In this document: piece by piece, positions 45,201-54,192 of the stretch | How positions within the stretch are numbered: the first letter of the stretch is position 1 | How the letters are laid out: each line of letters starts with the position of its first letter | Origin: Hyunsoonleella pacifica | GTDB lineage: Bacteria > Bacteroidota > Bacteroidia > Flavobacteriales > Flavobacteriaceae | Direction: 5' to 3' | Length of the DNA: 64,000 nucleotides | Assembly (NCBI RefSeq): GCF_004310335.1 | Contig: NZ_SIRS01000001.1 | Location: forward strand, 372,001-436,000 | Program-made: the position numbers and the translations under genes | Notes under the pieces: generated by a model | What the model was told of the DNA's origin: nothing | Seen by the model: only the letters and a program-made list of their open reading frames with translations | Database searches by the model: none

Positions 45201-46290
45201 ATATTTAGATAAGATTTTTGATCGTTTTTTTGAAATACCAATAACCAATGATACAGAAGAGGAGTATAGAAAAGGAACGGGAATTGGTTTATCCATAGCA
45301 AGTAATATAGTTAAGTTACACCACGGTGAGATATTTGCCAATAATTTAAAACCAAATGGCTCAATTTTTACCGTAAAATTAAAATTAGGAAAGGCGCATT
45401 TATCAGAAAATGAGATACTGGAGAATTTTAAAATGAGTGATGATGTATCTCAATATGTTTCACAAATTAATGTAAAGGATTTAAAACTACCAAGTGCTCC
45501 TGAGGATTTACTTTTGGAAAATAAAAAATATACTATTCTTGTTGTTGAAGATAATGCTGTACTAAGATCATTTATTAAGGAAATATTGAGGACAAACTAT
45601 AACGTTATTCAAGCAGAAAATGGAAAAGTAGCGTTTGAAAAAGCTTTAAAGTATTTACCTGATTTAATTATTAGTGATGTGATAATGCCAAAGATGGTAG
45701 GGACTGAACTTTGCTCTAAAATAAAGACAACCTTGGCAACAAGCCATATACCAGTTATTCTTTTAACATCTAGATCTTCATTGATTTATAAATTTGAAGG
45801 GTTAGAAAGTGGTGCAGACGATTATATTAGTAAGCCTTTTAATTTAAAAGAATTCAGTCTTAAAATTCATAATTTACTAGAATCTAAACAACGGCTCAAA
45901 GATAAGTTTGCTTCTAATGAAAATTTTTCTTCAGTAGATGTATCCTTAACATCACTTGATGAACAATTATTAAAAAAGGCTTTTAAAATTGTAAAGGATA
46001 ACATATCAAATCAGGATTTTAATGTCGCTCATTTTTCAGAGGAATTGGGAGTAAGTCGATCTATGCTTTTTACAAAAATAAAAGCTTGGACAAATTCTAC
46101 TCCTAATGATTTTATTCAAGAAGTAAGGTTAAACCGTGCAGCTAAATTATTAGAGCTGAATAAACTTAATATATCTGAGGTTTCTTATGAGGTAGGGTTT
46201 AAAAGACCAAAATATTTTAGCCAATGTTTCCTGAAAAAATATGGAATGACACCATCAGAATTTTTAAAAAAAATCAAGAGTGTTGACTAA
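42238..46290 (+). CDS. Hybrid two-component system (HTCS) sensor/regulator
   Basis: A 1350-residue single-chain system. Order: signal peptide (LFAQ); two beta-propellers of ligand-binding repeats (QDKFGQLWFGTSNGLNKYNG and many copies, residues ~25-690); a Y_Y_Y-type domain (~700-770); one membrane span (~777-800, WWAYTIYFLFAFGILYGITW); HisKA with His835 in FTNISHEFKTPLTL; HATPase (DSGDGIPEEYLDKIFDRFFE, GTGIGLSIA); receiver domain with phospho-acceptor Asp1147 (LIISDVIMPK); and a C-terminal AraC-type HTH (~1250-1345). HTCS proteins bind an oligosaccharide in the periplasm and activate the cognate locus. Its AraC domain should contact two half-sites about one helical turn apart, matching the 10-bp ACAGGAY repeats nearby. 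Confidence 0.96.
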   Translation: MNFRLFSLFFLVHISVLFAQFDKYNFRTINISEGLSNNTVSSIAQDKFGQLWFGTSNGLNKYNGQEFKVYRNISRDRYSISNSEIYDVLVDKQGNVWAGTFNGLNKFNPKTNTFRRYYRRATNKFSLSNSLILCSLEMPNGSIWFGTGNGVSIYDHKKDRFKRFLQGDFKKGIISIHDIYRDNEHRIWLATSNGIVKVDRDENKKFVIKKYTIDTKNIDFTVNSILEVSPGIIGVGTRYNGYFYFDIKTEKFTRSKEIDIPNLDVRDLELDNDKNLWLATTSGIFIITPEKETIHIKENNVENYGTIQNFIKSIYKDKNGFIWLGTQNGGIITWDKSYQNFLHFSNNNLSNNITNSIVSDKKGNIYFATEEGVINIINKKGNVSEIFKIQSSEKNIKYPIKSLFFNTPDNLLFIGTQNKGVIVFDVESKEIRKDLITKELQSLLENSIVLDIKKDSKNNLLIGTLGQGLLRYSCETKKLRIFARNRIATNIVKSIFIDENDEILIGGTGGASTIKINEKGVADIKNYFKDKPLTTYKVNAVLKDSNGVIWAGTKTRGLYSIEEGRTKSITFVTRNKFSTVNSILEGEKGVLWLSTDKGIIKYNSNTNKSSSYNDNFTRVNNNFTENSALKIENQFYFGDLYGVTTFNQKKIIRTKDVPQVVLSELKIKNEVVEIEGNDGVLSKSLNYTDKLELDYSNSNFSITYALPNYINSKKNKYAYRLKGLDDSWTFTKQTEAFFTLQDAGEYTFQVRAANHDNIWGRRITNLTIVVHPAPWKTWWAYTIYFLFAFGILYGITWMLQSKSRLKNRLELESLEKTRNIELNKTKLQFFTNISHEFKTPLTLILGPIQNILENYSGSNTTYKQLKVVESNANRLLRLINRLMDFRKLESNQLKLSAAEGNIVKFLQEIFLSFTEHAKNGKYNYEFYSTDDEILVYYDRYKLERVFYNLISNAFKYTNKGEDISVNIYKEEHNLVVEVKDSGDGIPEEYLDKIFDRFFEIPITNDTEEEYRKGTGIGLSIASNIVKLHHGEIFANNLKPNGSIFTVKLKLGKAHLSENEILENFKMSDDVSQYVSQINVKDLKLPSAPEDLLLENKKYTILVVEDNAVLRSFIKEILRTNYNVIQAENGKVAFEKALKYLPDLIISDVIMPKMVGTELCSKIKTTLATSHIPVILLTSRSSLIYKFEGLESGADDYISKPFNLKEFSLKIHNLLESKQRLKDKFASNENFSSVDVSLTSLDEQLLKKAFKIVKDNISNQDFNVAHFSEELGVSRSMLFTKIKAWTNSTPNDFIQEVRLNRAAKLLELNKLNISEVSYEVGFKRPKYFSQCFLKKYGMTPSEFLKKIKSVD

Positions 46291-46379
46291 TTAAAGCATT
46301 TTTATATTTAGGATTACAAATTTGTGTATTAAGCCTTTTTAATCAAATGGTTCTAGTTTTATATACCATATAGTATGGC

Positions 46380-46425
46380 ACAGGACACAACAGGATTATT
46401 TATAGAGTTTTAAAAGTTAAGTTTG
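46380..46425 (+). promoter_or_regulatory. Candidate HTCS operator and perfect -7 box of the GH2 operon
   Basis: ACAGGACACA (46380) and ACAGGATTAT (46390) form the best 10-bp direct repeat in the window. TAAGTTTG (46418-46425), a perfect TAnnTTTG, begins 28 bp after the second half-site and 28 bp before ATG 46446. The operator thus occupies the -33 region, as expected for an activator-dependent promoter. It probably drives the whole run from GH2 to the right edge. Confidence 0.65.
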
Positions 46426-46445
46426 TTTCACTACAAAACAAACTA

Positions 46446-49400
46446 ATGAAAAACACCCTAACAATACTATTTTTAGTCCTTACCATTTCTTTTAGTTATT
46501 CACAAAGGCATATATCCAACTTTAATAATAATTGGAAATTTATTTTAGAAGACAATTCAACATTTTCAAAAGAAAAGATAGATGATACTTCTTGGCAAAC
46601 TTTAAATGTACCACATGATTGGTCTTTTGAAAAAGGAGTACGTAAAGGAGGAGATCAAGGTCAAGGAGGAGGTTATCATGATGGTGGTATAGGTTGGTAC
46701 CGTAAAAATTTTGAAGTAAGCAAAGAAAGTCTTTCTAAAACTACTTACATCAATTTTGACGGAGTATACATGAATAGCGAAGTTTGGATTAACGGTAACT
46801 ATATTGCTAAAAGACCTTATGGCTATATCAGTTTTAGATATAATATCTCAAAGTATTTAAAAGAAGGTAAAAATACTATAGCAGTGAGAGTAGATAACAG
46901 CTTAGAGCCTTCTGCACGTTGGTATCATCCATGTGGAATCTATGCACCTGTAAAATTAATTGAGGTAAATCCCACGCACTTTGCTCCAAATAGTATTTTT
47001 GTTAAGACGCCTTCTATCACTAAAGATGAAGCAAAGGTTGTTATTGATGCAGTAATCAATGGGCAAATAGAAAAGCTAAAATACAAGGTAAAACTATTCT
47101 CTCCAGAAGGAAAAGAGTTAACTAATACTATTGGAACATTAGAAAGTTCAGACTCTAAGTATCAACTAAAACTTGAAAGTTTACAATTTGAGATTAAAAA
47201 CCCAAAACTATGGAGCCCAGAAAGTCCAACGTTATATAAAGCAGTTACCCAAATTTTAGATGGAAGAGAGGTTATTGATGAAGTAGAAACTATATTTGGA
47301 TTTAAAACTGTGGAATGGAAAACAGAAACGGGCTTTTGGTTAAATGGAAAAAATATAAAATTAAAAGGTGTTTGTGAACATTGGGAGGGGGGGCCTATTG
47401 GCGGTGCTTGGACAAAACCTATGTTACGTTGGAAGTTACAGAGTTTAAAAGATATGGGTATTAATGCCATTCGACCTTCTCATAACCCTACACCACCTAT
47501 GTTTTATGATATATGTGATGAAATTGGTTTGTTAGTAATGGATGAAATTTTTGATGGCTGGCATAAGAAGGCTCCTCAAGATTATGGAAAACAAGCCTTT
47601 GATGAATGGTGGCAACGTGATGTAAAAGAATGGATAACTAGAGATAGAAATCATCCAAGTATTTTTGTATGGAGCTTAGGGAATGAAACCCATAGTGATG
47701 TAGCACCAGAAATGGTAAAATTTGGCAGAAATTTAGACCCAACTAGATTATTCACTTCAGGAGCAGGTAATCCTGAAGATATGGATATTCAAGGTGTTAA
47801 TGGTGGCTCAGAGACAAAGTCTTTTATAGAGAATAAACGCTTCGAGAAACCATTTATTTCTACAGAAGCTCCGCATACATGGCAAACAAGAGGCTATTAC
47901 AGAACGCAAACGTGGTGGAGAGATAACGAATTACCAGGTACTTATGAGCTGCCTAATTTAACTGAAAAAGAAATTTTCTTTTATGAAGGGTTAAATCCAA
48001 AAGATTGGAGAAATAGAAAGCAACGTTTTAATTCTTCTTATGATAATGCTACAGTACGTGTTTCAGCTAGAAAATATTGGGAAGTAATGCGTGATACGCC
48101 ATGGCACAGTGGTCATTTTCGCTGGACAGGTTTCGACTATTATGGAGAAGCAGGTTTAGTTCATGGAGGGTTACCATTTAATTTATTTATGGGAGGCGCA
48201 TTAGATGTTGCTGGATTTAAAAAGGATTTGTTTTACTTCTACAAAAGCCAATGGACTGATGAGCCTATGATTCATATATTACCACATTGGACGCATCCAA
48301 GAATGGAAAAAGGAACTGTTATTCCAGTTTGGGTATATTCTAATGCAGATGAGGTTGAGCTATTTTTAAATGGAAAATCCTTGGGTAAAGACACACCAGG
48401 AAAAGTTTGGAATGAAATGCAGTGTGATTGGATGGTACCTTATGAAGAAGGTAAACTAGAAGCTGTAGCATACATTGATGACAAAGAAGTTAAAAGAACA
48501 AGTTTTAGTACAAGTAAGCAACCATCAAAATTAAGAACAAGTATAGAAAAGCTATCTGCTGAAGATGGTTTTCCTGCGAATTTTATAGTTACATCTCAAG
48601 GTTTAGATAATTCGAATAATCTTTTTCCTTATGCAGAAAATAGAGTGTATTATAAAGTAAATGGAGATTTAACTAAGGTTTCTATGGAGAATGGAGACCC
48701 TATAGACCCTACTAGTCGTACAAAATCAGATTTTAGAAAAATGTTCTTCGGAAAAACGCGATTATTTTTAAAAGAACAGCCTAATGCACAACAAGCTTCT
48801 ATTATTACTGGAGCCATTTTAGGAGATAAAAGTTTATATGTTTCTAATTTAATAAGTATAGAAGCTGAGCAAATAACTCTTATCGGAAATTCAAAGTCTT
48901 CAGAATTAGAAATCCTTTATACAACAAATGGAAGTAATCCTTTAACCAATGGACAGCTATATTCTAAACCATTTAGTATTATAGATGGTACGGTAGTTAA
49001 GGCGGTGGTAAAACAAAAAGGAATAACTGTGTTAGAGATGCAAGAAATTTTTGGGGCTAATGAAGGATTATTTTGGGGCAATGAACATTCTGCAGATATG
49101 TGGATAGGTAGAGGTGTTAATATTTCTGCCGAAGAGGGCAACCTTGAAGGAACAGCAAAAGCAAGTTCAAAGGCACGTCGTTATAAGGGAAGTGGATTTG
49201 TTGAATTTGAAAATGGAGAAGGTGCTATTACTTGGTACCAAGAAAATGATGGAGAACAAGGCGATTATAGTATACGCTTTAGATACATGCATAATAATCA
49301 AGGTGAGCTACACCCTATGAAACTTTATGTTAATGATGAGTATATAAGAACATTAGAGTTTAAACCAACAGGCGGTTGGGAGAAGGAATGGAAATTTGTA

Positions 49401-49496
49401 CCCACTATTATTACCTTAAAAGCAGGGGCCAATAATATAAAACTTGAAACAGCAGGGAAGAGTGGGCCATATATAGATGAGCTATTTATAGATTAG
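46446..49496 (+). CDS. GH2-family beta-glycosidase with C-terminal carbohydrate-binding-like module
   Basis: A 1016-residue protein with a cleavable signal (SFSYSQ). GH2 layout: sugar-binding domain (NFNNNWKFILEDNS, HDWSFEKG), Ig-like domain, and TIM barrel with GVCEHWEGGP and the acid/base Glu414 in SLGNETHSD. The nucleophile is probably Glu474 in STEAPHTW. After the barrel come Ig-like domains (EVELFLNGKSLGKDTPG, KLRTSIEKLSAEDGFPANF), a chitobiase-C-like segment (YTTNGSNPLTNGQLYSKP) and a terminal beta-sandwich (~890-1016) resembling CBM35/CBM6. GH2 members of ulvan loci include beta-galactosidase- and beta-glucuronidase-type enzymes; specificity is unresolved. It heads the second catabolic operon. 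Confidence 0.9.
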   Translation: MKNTLTILFLVLTISFSYSQRHISNFNNNWKFILEDNSTFSKEKIDDTSWQTLNVPHDWSFEKGVRKGGDQGQGGGYHDGGIGWYRKNFEVSKESLSKTTYINFDGVYMNSEVWINGNYIAKRPYGYISFRYNISKYLKEGKNTIAVRVDNSLEPSARWYHPCGIYAPVKLIEVNPTHFAPNSIFVKTPSITKDEAKVVIDAVINGQIEKLKYKVKLFSPEGKELTNTIGTLESSDSKYQLKLESLQFEIKNPKLWSPESPTLYKAVTQILDGREVIDEVETIFGFKTVEWKTETGFWLNGKNIKLKGVCEHWEGGPIGGAWTKPMLRWKLQSLKDMGINAIRPSHNPTPPMFYDICDEIGLLVMDEIFDGWHKKAPQDYGKQAFDEWWQRDVKEWITRDRNHPSIFVWSLGNETHSDVAPEMVKFGRNLDPTRLFTSGAGNPEDMDIQGVNGGSETKSFIENKRFEKPFISTEAPHTWQTRGYYRTQTWWRDNELPGTYELPNLTEKEIFFYEGLNPKDWRNRKQRFNSSYDNATVRVSARKYWEVMRDTPWHSGHFRWTGFDYYGEAGLVHGGLPFNLFMGGALDVAGFKKDLFYFYKSQWTDEPMIHILPHWTHPRMEKGTVIPVWVYSNADEVELFLNGKSLGKDTPGKVWNEMQCDWMVPYEEGKLEAVAYIDDKEVKRTSFSTSKQPSKLRTSIEKLSAEDGFPANFIVTSQGLDNSNNLFPYAENRVYYKVNGDLTKVSMENGDPIDPTSRTKSDFRKMFFGKTRLFLKEQPNAQQASIITGAILGDKSLYVSNLISIEAEQITLIGNSKSSELEILYTTNGSNPLTNGQLYSKPFSIIDGTVVKAVVKQKGITVLEMQEIFGANEGLFWGNEHSADMWIGRGVNISAEEGNLEGTAKASSKARRYKGSGFVEFENGEGAITWYQENDGEQGDYSIRFRYMHNNQGELHPMKLYVNDEYIRTLEFKPTGGWEKEWKFVPTIITLKAGANNIKLETAGKSGPYIDELFID

Positions 49497-49613
49497 ATAA
49501 AATTTGATGACAGTTGTATACATAATAGGTGTTTTACTTGTGCTAAATGTTTTACTATTCAAGTTTAGTAGTAATAATGATAGTAAGTAATAAGGTATTT
49601 ATTTAAGAGAACA

Positions 49614-50786
49614 GTGATACGTATTCTAGCATTTGTTGGTACTTACCTTTTTTGTTCATTATTATTAATTGCTCAAAAGCAAAATCAAAAAGTCTACGTT
49701 ACTGCATTTGATAAGTTAGAAGCACAACAAGCATCGATAACCAAAAGAGAGTATAAAGCATTAATCAAACAGGCAAATAAATTATTAAGTAGAGATGTGT
49801 TTTCTGTAGTGCATAAAACAGGTGTTCCACCCAGTAAAACCAAACATGATTACATGAGTATTGGGCCTTATTGGTGGCCAAATCCAAATACAAAAGATGG
49901 ATTGCCTTATCTTAGAAAAGATGGGGAAATAAATCCAGAAACTCGAAATAGTTACACAGATATTGTAGAAAAAAGCAATTTTATTTCGGCGGTAAAAACG
50001 CTTACTAGAGCTTATTTTTTTAGTGCTGATGAAAAGTATGCTGAAAAAAATATAGCATTTATTAAGGCTTGGTTTGTAAATGATAATACAAAAATGAACC
50101 CTAATCTTAAATATGGACAAAGTGTTCCTGGTCGTTATGAAGGCAGATGTTTTGGCATCATAGAATTTGGAGATATCGTTGAAGTGATAAAATTTTTAGA
50201 AATCGCTAAATGTAAAGGAATTCTTGATTCTAAAACTGAACAAGCGATGGTTAGCTGGTTTACAGCATATAGCTCTTGGTTGCAAAATAGTGAATTAGGA
50301 AAAGAAGAAGCCACTAGAAAAAATAATCATGGAACGCATTACGATGCTCAATTGCTTAACATTCTAATTTATTTAAACCGAATAGAAGAGGTTAAAACAT
50401 ATCTTTCAACAATAACGAAAGCTAGAATTTTTAGTCAAATAGAACCAAATGGCAGTCAACCATTAGAATTGGCAAGAACAAAATCATTTTCATATTCAGC
50501 CATGAATTTACATGGATTTTTAGAGTTGGCAGTTATTAGTAAAAAGGTAGGTGTAAATCTTTGGGAAATGTCTTCTGAAGATGGTAGAAGTATAAAGGCA
50601 GGCTATCAGTATATGATTCCATACCTAACTAATAAGAAAAAATGGGAGCATAAACAAATTAAAAGTAGAAAGCATGCAGAAGAAAAATTAGTAGCAGATT
50701 TGAAATACATTAAAAAATATTTTAAAGAGCATGCTTTTGATGATACACTCAAGCAAATAAATCAAAAAAATAAAATTAAAGATTAG
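49614..50786 (+). CDS. Alginate-lyase-superfamily polysaccharide lyase (PL38-like, PL5 fold)
   Basis: A 390-residue protein with a signal peptide (TYLFCSLLLIAQ). The only start that keeps the signal is GTG 49614; the first in-frame ATG is near residue 80, inside the mature domain. Signature blocks are YMSIGPYWWPNPNTKDGLPY, LKYGQSVPGRYEGRCFGIIE and KNNHGTHYDAQLLNILIYL, typical of the PF05426 alpha/alpha toroid lyases. PL38 includes glucuronan lyases, so cleavage at glucuronic acid in debranched ulvan fragments is plausible; alginate is less likely in this context. It lies between GH2 and GH106, 10 bp before the latter. Confidence 0.8.
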   Translation: MIRILAFVGTYLFCSLLLIAQKQNQKVYVTAFDKLEAQQASITKREYKALIKQANKLLSRDVFSVVHKTGVPPSKTKHDYMSIGPYWWPNPNTKDGLPYLRKDGEINPETRNSYTDIVEKSNFISAVKTLTRAYFFSADEKYAEKNIAFIKAWFVNDNTKMNPNLKYGQSVPGRYEGRCFGIIEFGDIVEVIKFLEIAKCKGILDSKTEQAMVSWFTAYSSWLQNSELGKEEATRKNNHGTHYDAQLLNILIYLNRIEEVKTYLSTITKARIFSQIEPNGSQPLELARTKSFSYSAMNLHGFLELAVISKKVGVNLWEMSSEDGRSIKAGYQYMIPYLTNKKKWEHKQIKSRKHAEEKLVADLKYIKKYFKEHAFDDTLKQINQKNKIKD

Positions 50787-50796
50787 GGATATAGAT

Positions 50797-53700
50797 ATGA
50801 GATATATAGTAACTTTTTTTTTGTATGTTTTCTTATTGGTATTGTCTTGTGGTAAGAAAGTTTCAGCACAGCATAAAAATATAAATGCAACAACGCTAGA
50901 AGCAGGCTTTAAAAACCCGCCACAAGCCTCCAAACCTAGAACATGGTACCATATTAACAGTGGCAATGCCTCAAAAGAAGGGTTTACTAAAGATTTAAAA
51001 GCGATAAAAGAAGCTGGTATAGGTGGTGTATTAGTGTTTAATGTAACGATGGGCTTGCCAGAAGGTGACGTAAAATACAATTCGCAAGAACATCGAGATA
51101 TTTTAGCACATGGGGCAAAAGAATGCGAACAGCTTGGATTGAGTTTTGGGGTGCATAATTGTGATGGTTGGACCTCTAGTGGAGGACCTTGGGTAACTCC
51201 AGAAAATGCCATGAAAGTTGTAGTAAATAGTCAACTGATTGTAGAAGGAGGAAAAAAAGTAAAACTAACCTTACCAAAACCACCAGCAAGACACAATTAC
51301 TATAAAGATATTGCTGTTTTAGCTTACCCATCTTTAGAAACGGAATTAATTGATGAAAATGTAAATCCAATAATTACTTCTTCTGGAGAAACATTTGAAA
51401 TAGCTTTGGCAACAGACAAACAAACAAATGCTTATACGAATTTAAAAGCAAAAGAATGGGTGCAATACGATTATGGTAAAGCCCATACCATCCGTTCTAT
51501 GTCTGTTTTTATTGGCAATCGAAAAGGGAAGATTAGACTTTTAAAGTCAAATGATGGTGTCGATTTTACTTTAGTAAATACACCAAAAGCAGAACGTATT
51601 GGTAAAGACGAATGTTATTTCTATGAAAATTTAAAACCTGTAACAGCACGTTATTTCAGAATTGTGACGGATATGAACACTCATATTTATGAGATGTCTT
51701 TATCAGCAAATGAAACACTAGATAATATGCTAGAGTACACATCTTATAGAAGACATAGAAGAGCACTAAAAAATGCGGATTCAAAATCATATATCAAAAA
51801 AGAAGACATCCTTGTGTTAAGTGGTAAAATGGATGAATCAGGTGTTTTAAAAACAAAATTACCAAAGGGTAATTGGACTATCATGCGTTTTGGATATACA
51901 GCTTCAGGAGCAACAAACGAACCTGCATCTGATGAAGGAACAGGTCTAGAAGTAGATAAATTCAGTAAAAAAGCACTAAAAGTACATTACGATGCCTTTG
52001 TAGGTAAATTAATAAAAGAAGCCAAGGTAGATGCCCCAAATGCATTGCAGTATGTAGAGATAGACAGTTACGAAGTAGGGCCACAAAATTGGACAGATAA
52101 CATGGAGCAATTGTTCAAAAAACGATTTGGCTATGATTTTACTCCCTTTTTATTAATGTATGCAGGTAAATATGTAGAAAATAACAGCACAATAGATGCC
52201 GTTTTTTGGGATATGAAACAATTGGCTAGCGATTTAATGGCTACCAATTATTTTGATTATTTTACAGAACTATGCCATCAAGATGGATTAATTTCTTATG
52301 TAGAACCATACGGGTTTATTGGACCTTTTAATAGTTTAGATGCAGGTAGAAGTGCAGATATTCCTATGGGAGAATTTTGGTTAGGGAAAACAAATTATCA
52401 TAAACGTGCTGCAGTATCATCAGGTCATATTTATGGTAAAAATGTAATTTCTGCGGAAGCTTTTACGAGTACAAAATTAAATTGGAGTTTTCATCCGGCT
52501 TTAGCTAAACAAAAAGGGGATTACGAGTGGACAAATGGGATTAATGAATATATGTTTCATCGTTTTGCACACCAATCCAATACCCATGTAAAACCTGGGA
52601 TGAGCATGAGTTTTGTAGGGTCACATATAGATCGTACACAAACTTGGTGGGATAATGCTGGTCATGAATGGTTTGATTATCTGGCAAGAGGATCCTACAT
52701 GTTACGTCAAGGAAATCCCGTATTAGATGTATTGGTTTTTGTGGGAGATAGAGCGCCAAGTCATGTGATTCATGCTAAACAAATGCGTCCTAAATTACCA
52801 GCGTCGTACAAATACGATTGTGTAAATTCAGATGTGATTATCAACCATTTAAAAGTAGAAAACGGAAAATTAAAATTGCCTAACGGAATTACGTATAACG
52901 CTCTATCGTTACAAAAAAGTGAGATCATTAACTTAGAAACCTTAAGAGGTTTGCATAAACTATCTCAACAAGGAGCTTTAATTGTTGGTAGAAAACCCAA
53001 AAAGTTAGGAGGATATTTGGTAACAGAAGCCATGCAAGCTGAATTTAAAACATTGGTCAGTGCTATTTGGTCAAACAAAAAAACTTACAATACAGGAGAG
53101 TGGGAGCAAATTCTTAAAGAAAACAACATTCAAAAAGATTTGATTGTTGAAGGGCAACCAGATTTTAATTTCTATCACAGACGAACTGAAAAAGAAGATA
53201 TCTATTTTGTGTATAATCATAATTTAAAAGAATCTGAAACGCTAAAATGTAGCTTTTTGGTAGATGGAAAAGTACCAGAACTTTGGAATGCAGAAACAAG
53301 CGAGATTACAAAATTAGTTGAGTACAGCAATATCAATGGAAGAACAGATATTTCCATAAAAATGAACCCACAAGAATCGGTTTTTGTTGTATTTAGAGAA
53401 GCAAAGACAAAACGTCCTAAAATTACTTACGCTTCGTCTAACACCTTACCAAAACCTTTATTCAGTTTAGATGATAAAGGTAATTTACAAATGCAAGCGT
53501 ACACAAATGGGAATTACAATGCATTACTAGATGGTTCTGAAAATTGGAATGTAAACGTGAATGATATTCCAAATCCTATTGAAATAAAAGGCAGTTGGCA
53601 AATCAATTTTAGAGAAGAAGATAATTATAAAGTAACTTTAAAAACAGATGAATTGTTTGATTGGACAACTCATGCAGAAGAAAAAATAAAACATTATTCT

Positions 53701-54192
53701 GGAACAGCCATTTACAAGACGGCCTTCAACATAGAAGATGGTATGTTAAAATCAAACAGGCAGTTTGAGTTAAATTTAGGCAAAGTAAATGTGATTGCTA
53801 AAGTACTTGTAAACGGAAACGATATTGGTGTCAGTTGGATAGCACCTTACACCTTAAATGTTACTGATGCTTTAAAAGAGGGCGAAAATTCATTAGAAAT
53901 ACAAGTAACTAACCAATGGACAAACCGTTTAATTGGAGATGAAAAATTACCAAACCAAACAGGGTATGATGTAAGAAGAACTAAAAGAGGATTTGGAGAT
54001 GAAGATTATAGAGGTAAATTTAAAAAAATGCCAGATTGGTATAGAAACGATCAACCACTTCCAGATGGCCCAAGAACAACATTTAGTGCTTATTCGTTTC
54101 AAAAGTCAACAGATAAATTATTGCCTTCTGGATTAATTGGTCCAGTTACTATTTCAACTTCAAAAATTATAAAAAAGAACAGCACTAAATAA
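50797..54192 (+). CDS. GH106-type alpha-L-rhamnosidase lipoprotein with F5/8-type insertion
   Basis: A 1131-residue lipoprotein (signal ending LVLSC). GH106 signatures: FKNPPQASKPRTWYHINSGN near residue 35, FGVHNCDGWTSSGGPWVTPE near residue 112, VEIDSYEVGPQNWTD near residue 420, and AEAFTSTKLNWSFHPA. Residues ~215-308 (YDYGKAHTIRSMSVFIGNRK to RYFRIVTDMN) form a discoidin/F5-8-like sandwich that the next GH106 lacks. The C-terminus is a galactose-binding-like domain (NVIAKVLVNGNDIGVSWIAP, NQWTNRLIGDEKL). GH106 releases alpha-L-rhamnose from complex glycans. Its stop overlaps the next start by one base (TAATG). Confidence 0.88.
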   Translation: MRYIVTFFLYVFLLVLSCGKKVSAQHKNINATTLEAGFKNPPQASKPRTWYHINSGNASKEGFTKDLKAIKEAGIGGVLVFNVTMGLPEGDVKYNSQEHRDILAHGAKECEQLGLSFGVHNCDGWTSSGGPWVTPENAMKVVVNSQLIVEGGKKVKLTLPKPPARHNYYKDIAVLAYPSLETELIDENVNPIITSSGETFEIALATDKQTNAYTNLKAKEWVQYDYGKAHTIRSMSVFIGNRKGKIRLLKSNDGVDFTLVNTPKAERIGKDECYFYENLKPVTARYFRIVTDMNTHIYEMSLSANETLDNMLEYTSYRRHRRALKNADSKSYIKKEDILVLSGKMDESGVLKTKLPKGNWTIMRFGYTASGATNEPASDEGTGLEVDKFSKKALKVHYDAFVGKLIKEAKVDAPNALQYVEIDSYEVGPQNWTDNMEQLFKKRFGYDFTPFLLMYAGKYVENNSTIDAVFWDMKQLASDLMATNYFDYFTELCHQDGLISYVEPYGFIGPFNSLDAGRSADIPMGEFWLGKTNYHKRAAVSSGHIYGKNVISAEAFTSTKLNWSFHPALAKQKGDYEWTNGINEYMFHRFAHQSNTHVKPGMSMSFVGSHIDRTQTWWDNAGHEWFDYLARGSYMLRQGNPVLDVLVFVGDRAPSHVIHAKQMRPKLPASYKYDCVNSDVIINHLKVENGKLKLPNGITYNALSLQKSEIINLETLRGLHKLSQQGALIVGRKPKKLGGYLVTEAMQAEFKTLVSAIWSNKKTYNTGEWEQILKENNIQKDLIVEGQPDFNFYHRRTEKEDIYFVYNHNLKESETLKCSFLVDGKVPELWNAETSEITKLVEYSNINGRTDISIKMNPQESVFVVFREAKTKRPKITYASSNTLPKPLFSLDDKGNLQMQAYTNGNYNALLDGSENWNVNVNDIPNPIEIKGSWQINFREEDNYKVTLKTDELFDWTTHAEEKIKHYSGTAIYKTAFNIEDGMLKSNRQFELNLGKVNVIAKVLVNGNDIGVSWIAPYTLNVTDALKEGENSLEIQVTNQWTNRLIGDEKLPNQTGYDVRRTKRGFGDEDYRGKFKKMPDWYRNDQPLPDGPRTTFSAYSFQKSTDKLLPSGLIGPVTISTSKIIKKNSTK

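Noticed and set aside
46291-46345. Possible terminator after the HTCS gene
   Set aside because: Only a short ACAAATTTGT palindrome without a proper stem and T tract is present.
50688-51212. 174-residue ORF on the minus strand
   Set aside because: It overlaps the ends of two well-supported + strand genes (PL38-like and GH106), has no recognisable domain and reads as a shadow frame.
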